42,830 nucleotides of DNA, taken from contig CANMOZ010000023.1 in assembly GCA_947499545.1 (NCBI GenBank), positions 1 through 42,830 of the forward strand, given 5' to 3'. The position numbers were made by a program, and so were the translations under genes. The stretch is from an uncultured Saccharospirillaceae bacterium (GTDB lineage: Bacteria; Pseudomonadota; Gammaproteobacteria; Pseudomonadales; Oceanobacteraceae). Under the pieces are notes generated by a model. That model was not told the origin of the DNA. It saw only the letters and a list, made by a program, of their open reading frames with translations, and did not search any database. Shown piece by piece: positions 39,759-42,830 of the stretch (positions are counted from its first letter, which is position 1; the number at the start of each line of letters is the position of its first letter).

Positions 39759-39990
39759 ATTCTATAGCACTGGGATTTGTGCACCAACCGGAACAAATGC
39801 AGGGCGGAGGGTCCAACACCTTGTATTCTACAGCACTGGGATTTGTGCACCAACCGGAACGCCTGGGTTTTTTGCGTTTTAGGGGTCGGTATTCTACAGC
39901 ACTGGGATTTGTGTACCAACCGGAACCAGTACGCAATGATGGAAAAAGAAGATTATTCTACAGCACTGGGATTTTTGCACCAATCGAAAC
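39759..39990 (-). CRISPR. CRISPR array 2: four repeats, three spacers
   Basis: Repeats lie at 39759-39794, 39825-39860, 39891-39926 and 39955-39990. The first has one change (TATAGC for TACAGC), the third one (GTGTACC), and the last is degenerate (TTTTGCACCAATCGAAAC). Spacers are 30, 30 and 28 nt and differ from those of array 1. The repeat-embedded promoters read leftward, so transcripts would run through the leader into the antisense strand of the cas1 remnant. Confidence 0.93.
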
Positions 39991-40042
39991 TACCAGAGGG
40001 TTCCGGCGGCTTCGTTGCAAAACTTTGATTAACTCCATCAAT

Positions 40043-40681
40043 CTAACAAAGCTCTTCTTCCGAGATAGATTCTTTCCCAAGTATTTTGGTTCCATGAGGC
40101 CTAAGCTCACCCTTTGGCCCAACGTACTTGTACAAAGCTTGTCTGCTTATCCCTAACTCCTCACAGAGTTCACGCACCTTGGTTTTGGGGTCTTTCATTG
40201 CACTTTGTGCCAATAAAACCTGATGCTTTGAAAGCGCCATTGGACGCCCCCCTAACCGGCCTCTGGCTCGGGCTGATTTAAGGCCGGCCATCGTACGCTC
40301 ATAGATTTGCTCACGTTCGTACTCAGCAAGCGCCGCAAAGATTCCAAAGACTAGTTTGCCGGATGGGGTTGTCGTATCAATGGTAGCACCTTGACCAGTG
40401 AGCACCTTGAAGCCAACCCCTCTTTCGTTCAACTCATGCACAACACTTACAAGGTGCTTAAGATTACGCCCCAGCCGATCTAGTTTCCAAACAACAAGAG
40501 TGTCACCCTCTCGTAAAGCTTTAAGACAGGCATCGAGACCAGGGCGGTCATCTTGCTTACCAGAGGCAAAGTCGCGGTAAATATCTTTATCCTTGATCCC
40601 AACCTCATTCAGAGCATCTATTTGGAGGTCTAAAGTCTGACTACCATCTGCTTTCGAAACCCTGACATATCCTAACTTCAT
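40043..40681 (-). CDS. Serine resolvase/invertase
   Basis: From ATG 40679-40681 the protein is 212 residues and begins MKLGYVRVSKADGSQ, with the catalytic serine at Ser9. DFASGKQDDRPGLDACLKAL and LVVWKLDRLGRNLKHLV carry the conserved active-site Arg residues. KLVFGIFAALAEYEREQIYE is the long E helix, and a C-terminal HTH (VRELCEELGISRQALYKYV) binds the site. It is of the Tn3-resolvase/Hin family. GGGGAT upstream supports this start over the longer frame. A 28-bp res-like site lies 40 bases upstream. It may resolve plasmid multimers or be the remnant of a transposon whose transposase is gone. Confidence 0.93.
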   Translation of the reverse strand: MKLGYVRVSKADGSQTLDLQIDALNEVGIKDKDIYRDFASGKQDDRPGLDACLKALREGDTLVVWKLDRLGRNLKHLVSVVHELNERGVGFKVLTGQGATIDTTTPSGKLVFGIFAALAEYEREQIYERTMAGLKSARARGRLGGRPMALSKHQVLLAQSAMKDPKTKVRELCEELGISRQALYKYVGPKGELRPHGTKILGKESISEEELC

Positions 40682-40720
40682 GAGATCCCCAATTTGATTG
40701 ATGCTTGAAGAGAGCAGAAG

Positions 40721-40748
40721 TGTCAATTAAACCAACGTTTTATTGACA
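40721..40748. other. res-like crossover site
   Basis: Twelve-base arms TGTCAATTAAAC and GTTTTATTGACA are inverted copies matching at 11 of 12 positions, with CAAC between them. The 28-bp size and TGTC ends match subsite I of Tn3-family res sites, and it lies just upstream of the resolvase start. Confidence 0.7.
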
Positions 40749-41076
40749 ACTCAAAGCAAAGAAGTTTTTCGAGGTTTTCACCCTCAAAACTGTATATATA
40801 CCCGTCTTTTTATCTATGTCTATTTAATCATAGAGCTGGCTTTAATAACAATTGGTGAGAATGGCCACAATGGCAGTGGTAATAGCTATAGGGAGTCCTG
40901 TGGAAGAACCATCATCAAAGTGAGTAGTTGCTACTATCCTGGTAATATGGGTGGGCTTCTTATTCAAAAGTTGCCCCACGCATTTAAATTTCTATTATGT
41001 CTTCTCATATAGGATGGTTGTCGATTGACAACCATCCTATATACAAATACGCTGCATAATGTATGGGAATGGGTAA
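40749..41076. other. Intergenic region between res and the three-gene operon
   Basis: An open frame at 40743-41012 has no ribosome site or family similarity and I do not accept it. The notable feature is the perfect hairpin at 41007-41042. The promoter for the operon starting at 41077 should lie here. Confidence 0.5.
41007..41042. promoter_or_regulatory. Perfect 16-bp inverted repeat before the TA-like operon
   Basis: Arms at 41007-41022 and 41027-41042 (core ATAGGATGGTTGTC and its complement) are perfect, around GATT. It lies 35 bp upstream of the HicA-like start. There is no T-run. It is a good operator candidate for autoregulation by the HTH protein of the operon. Confidence 0.55.
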
Positions 41077-41316
41077 ATGGGTAGGTCTAAACACCCAAAG
41101 AAAGAGATTGAAGACGCTCTCTGTTTCTTGGAAAGCAAGAACTGGACAGTGACAGAAGGAAGAGGTCATTGGGGTTTGGCACTCTGCCCATACAATAGTA
41201 GCGACTGCTTGTTAGGGAGGTGGTGTCAAGTATCGATTCCCGGAACTCCGAGATCAGCTCAAAATACCGCCAAGCAGCTTCGTAAAATTCCAGTCAAATG
41301 TATAAAGTCTGACTAA
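41077..41316 (+). CDS. HicA-like small protein, possible mRNA-interferase toxin
   Basis: The 79-residue protein follows the HicA-type double-stranded-RNA-binding-like fold: an N-terminal helix (PKKEIEDALCFLESKNW), a strand with GRGHWGLALCP containing the candidate catalytic His31, another strand QVSIPGT, and a C-terminal helix SAQNTAKQLRKI. HicA toxins cleave mRNA using a histidine at this place. The middle is longer than in classical HicA (extra NSSDCLLGRWC). It is the first of three plus-strand genes with short gaps or overlap. Toxicity is untested inference. Confidence 0.55.
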   Translation: MGRSKHPKKEIEDALCFLESKNWTVTEGRGHWGLALCPYNSSDCLLGRWCQVSIPGTPRSAQNTAKQLRKIPVKCIKSD

Positions 41317-41346
41317 GACCGTGTGATCAGAAGTGAGTGTGCTGCC

Positions 41347-42000
41347 ATGAACGAATACGAATTTTCGCTTCACTTCAAATTAAATACTGAAGAAGACCCT
41401 TCGTGGTATGTGCAGCAACTTGAAGACGCTGGTTGTGACGATGCATTAATAGGCATTGGGCGCAAAGGATTGATTAGCCTTGATTTCATTCGAGACGCTG
41501 ATCATGCAGAGGGTGCTGTGTATGGCGCGATTGAAAATGTCCTTCAAGCAATCCCACATGCAGAGCTTATCGAAGTTACACCGGATAAAATGAACCTCTC
41601 AGGGCTTTCAAATTATATAACAGAGAATTTATTCAAAATATCTAAGCAGGCTGTTCAGAAATTTGCATCTGGTAAAACTGGAAAAAAACTTACAGAGTTT
41701 CCAACTGGATATGCTGTTAGTGAAAACACATACTGGCACTTACAGGATGTTCTTGAGTGGTTGATTGCCAATAAGAAGATACCTGCTATTAAAGTTAAAG
41801 AAGCTGAATTACTCTTATCGTTATCTAAAGTGATAAAAGAATGCAATATCACTAGTATGTATTACCGGCTTACTGAACAAGTTACGTTCAATACTGCTCT
41901 GAGTGGCGATTGGCAGACAGTAGGAGGATTTATAAATGACAGTGAGTACAACAATCGCCACCTTGAGCAGCCGATAATGGAGAGTAAGAAATATGCTTAG
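41347..42000 (+). CDS. HTH DNA-binding protein, probable antitoxin/regulator of the operon
   Basis: From ATG 41347 the protein is 217 residues. The N-terminal domain (1-75: FSLHFKLNTEEDPSWYVQQL then FIRDADHAEGAVYGAIENVL) is alpha/beta. It is followed by a helix-turn-helix (LSNYITENLFKISKQAVQKF) and a segment typical of AlpA/MerR-like readers (FPTGYAVSENTYWHLQDVLE then WL). The C-terminus is helical. The first domain next to a HicA-like gene, plus a DNA-binding domain, is the expected plan of an antitoxin that binds toxin and operator. A GTG at 41323 is an alternative start. It overlaps the next gene by 8 bases. Confidence 0.6.
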   Translation: MNEYEFSLHFKLNTEEDPSWYVQQLEDAGCDDALIGIGRKGLISLDFIRDADHAEGAVYGAIENVLQAIPHAELIEVTPDKMNLSGLSNYITENLFKISKQAVQKFASGKTGKKLTEFPTGYAVSENTYWHLQDVLEWLIANKKIPAIKVKEAELLLSLSKVIKECNITSMYYRLTEQVTFNTALSGDWQTVGGFINDSEYNNRHLEQPIMESKKYA

Positions 42001-42457
42001 CAAAGCCCTCCAGAGCGCGATTGATTGTCTTAAAATCAAAGATATAAATTTATACAGCTCAAATGTCAGTCAGTCCACTAACGATGATGAAGTGCCCTTT
42101 TTTCTCCAAGCGGATGTCTTGAAACAAATTGATATAGAAAATAAAGTTGGCATGAGCAAGACAACTTCCTTTGAAGATAAACTTGTTCTTATTTATTTTG
42201 ATTTAGGTGCAAGATACACTAAAGATAACGAAGTTTTAGCCACAATAGAGGCGAAGTATGTCGCTATTTATAGCTGTGACAGCAAACTCAGCGATGAAGC
42301 TCTCGAAGAATTTGCGATGCGCAACTCAATAATACATGTATGGCCTTACTGGAGAGAATTCTTATCCTCTCAAAGTTCTAAAATGGGGCTTCCTAAACTT
42401 ATCGTGCCGACCTTACAATTGGAGCACCATGCCAAACGTGAGTCAGAGCAAACTTGA
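41993..42457 (+). CDS. SecB-like chaperone
   Basis: The 154-residue protein shows the SecB fold pattern. Central strands include VLIYFDLGARYTKDN and EVLATIEAKYVAIYSCD. The signature C-terminal part is EEFAMRNSIIHVWPYWREFL followed by SSKMGLPKLIVPTLQL, where WPYWRE and GLPxLxxPxL match the YPYxRE and GxPPLxLxP features of SecB. GGAGAG precedes the start. In M. tuberculosis a SecB-like protein guards an antitoxin in a toxin-antitoxin-chaperone operon; this gene's place after the HicA-like and HTH genes suggests the same role. Confidence 0.7.
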   Translation: MLSKALQSAIDCLKIKDINLYSSNVSQSTNDDEVPFFLQADVLKQIDIENKVGMSKTTSFEDKLVLIYFDLGARYTKDNEVLATIEAKYVAIYSCDSKLSDEALEEFAMRNSIIHVWPYWREFLSSQSSKMGLPKLIVPTLQLEHHAKRESEQT

Positions 42458-42758
42458 AAGCTTATTTTTCAATCAACACTTCAAACTGATAAAGGGTTTG
42501 CCTTTATAGGAACATACCTTCGCAAATCTATTATTTACCCTGCTAAACCAAGCCCTCCTTGCGTTAATTTTGGCTGAGTATACATCTACATAGAAAGTCT
42601 CTTTGCGTCTTTTACGGAGCAAAGTGACAAGGTCTTTTAGATTATTGGCTAGGGGGGGGTGAGTTAGTGTTTATGTCAAAAGTAATAGTTAAGTTTCGCG
42701 TAATGCCCCGCCAAGTACTAGCTAGGCGGAGCGGGTCACTGATAGGCTTCAAGTGCAA
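42458..42758. other. Non-coding stretch before the circle junction
   Basis: No gene is visible. The only structure is an imperfect hairpin near 42704-42735 (CCCGCC with GGCGG and GCGGG), possibly the operon's terminator. It continues directly into the sequence at position 1. Confidence 0.5.
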
Positions 42759-42830
42759 GAGTTGGTCTTAAAAGTGGCCGGGGGAATAAGTCCCCCGGCC
42801 GGTAGTCAGCGGCTTAGCTCTAAAGAGAGC
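42759..42830. repeat. Terminal redundancy, right copy
   Basis: Exact copy of bases 1-72, marking the circular overlap of the assembly. Confidence 0.93.

Noticed and set aside
35771-39990. Self-targeting spacers
   Set aside because: I compared the six spacers with the window by eye and saw no protospacer. This was not an exhaustive search.
39985-40030. IS6-type inverted repeat near CTTCGTTGCAAAAC at the end of array 2
   Set aside because: Only a partial resemblance, with no matching opposite end or transposase.
40786-40810. SOS box near CTGTATATATACCCG
   Set aside because: It has one CTG half-site, but the second half-site CAG is missing at the required spacing.
40743-41012. 89-codon plus-strand frame after the res site
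   Set aside because: No ribosome site, no family likeness, and it ends at the inverted repeat; treated as non-coding.

Overview
The window is one complete circular plasmid. Its first 72 bases (1-72) are repeated exactly as its last 72 (42759-42830), which is what an assembler leaves when it closes a circle, so the true molecule is about 42,758 bp. The gene families (UmuD, KorA-like repressor, VirB/VirD4 transfer genes, ParFG and ParM partition, KlcA antirestriction, type II-C Cas9) point to a gammaproteobacterial host. I cannot name the species. No rRNA, tRNA or housekeeping chromosomal gene is present.

Layout. (1) 48-2149: small genes, a lone SOS-regulated umuD, and the remains of a helix-turn-helix regulator. 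(2) 2203-21083, all on the minus strand: the conjugation machinery. Read in transcription order it runs: an unknown protein, two tandem replication-relaxation (MOB_C-like) proteins that are the only relaxase candidates, a VirD4-like coupling protein, then virB2-B3-B4-B5-B6-B8-B9-B10, a KorA-like repressor, an outer-membrane protein and a 1358-residue surface lipoprotein. No virB1 or virB11 is visible and no normal virB7. A palindrome, TTAATACGTATTAA or a one-base variant, precedes four transcription units and is the likely KorA-like operator. (3) 21185-25023, minus strand: a leading-region-like block with two antirestriction (ArdB/KlcA-type) proteins, a secreted nuclease and small DNA-binding candidates, several sharing a repeated upstream element. 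(4) 25.1-26.8 kb and 30.0-31.2 kb: gene-poor, hairpin-rich DNA carrying two copies of a ~190 bp element; in one hairpin both stem strands have changed together. (5) 26865-35508: maintenance. A ParM/ParR-type operon, a candidate replication initiator, and a ParF/ParG operon with three clusters of 8-bp ACTC-box repeats, with a DUF2971 gene and other unknowns in between.

(6) 35711-39990: a plasmid-borne type II-C CRISPR-Cas9 locus. A 1043-residue Cas9 with all catalytic residues visible is flanked on both sides by mini-arrays (four repeats, three spacers each) that share a 60-bp leader. The tracrRNA is on the minus strand, divergent from cas9, and its promoter overlaps the cas9 start codon. Behind cas9 is only the first 136 codons of cas1, cut off by fusion to the second leader; cas2 is absent. 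The locus looks able to interfere but not to acquire spacers, and lies between direct repeats that could recombine.

(7) 40043-42457: a serine resolvase with a 28-bp res-like site, then a three-gene operon that looks like a toxin-antitoxin-chaperone module (HicA-like, HTH protein, SecB-like).

Together the plasmid appears self-transmissible, doubly partitioned, protected from restriction on entry, and armed with a fixed-memory Cas9 system.
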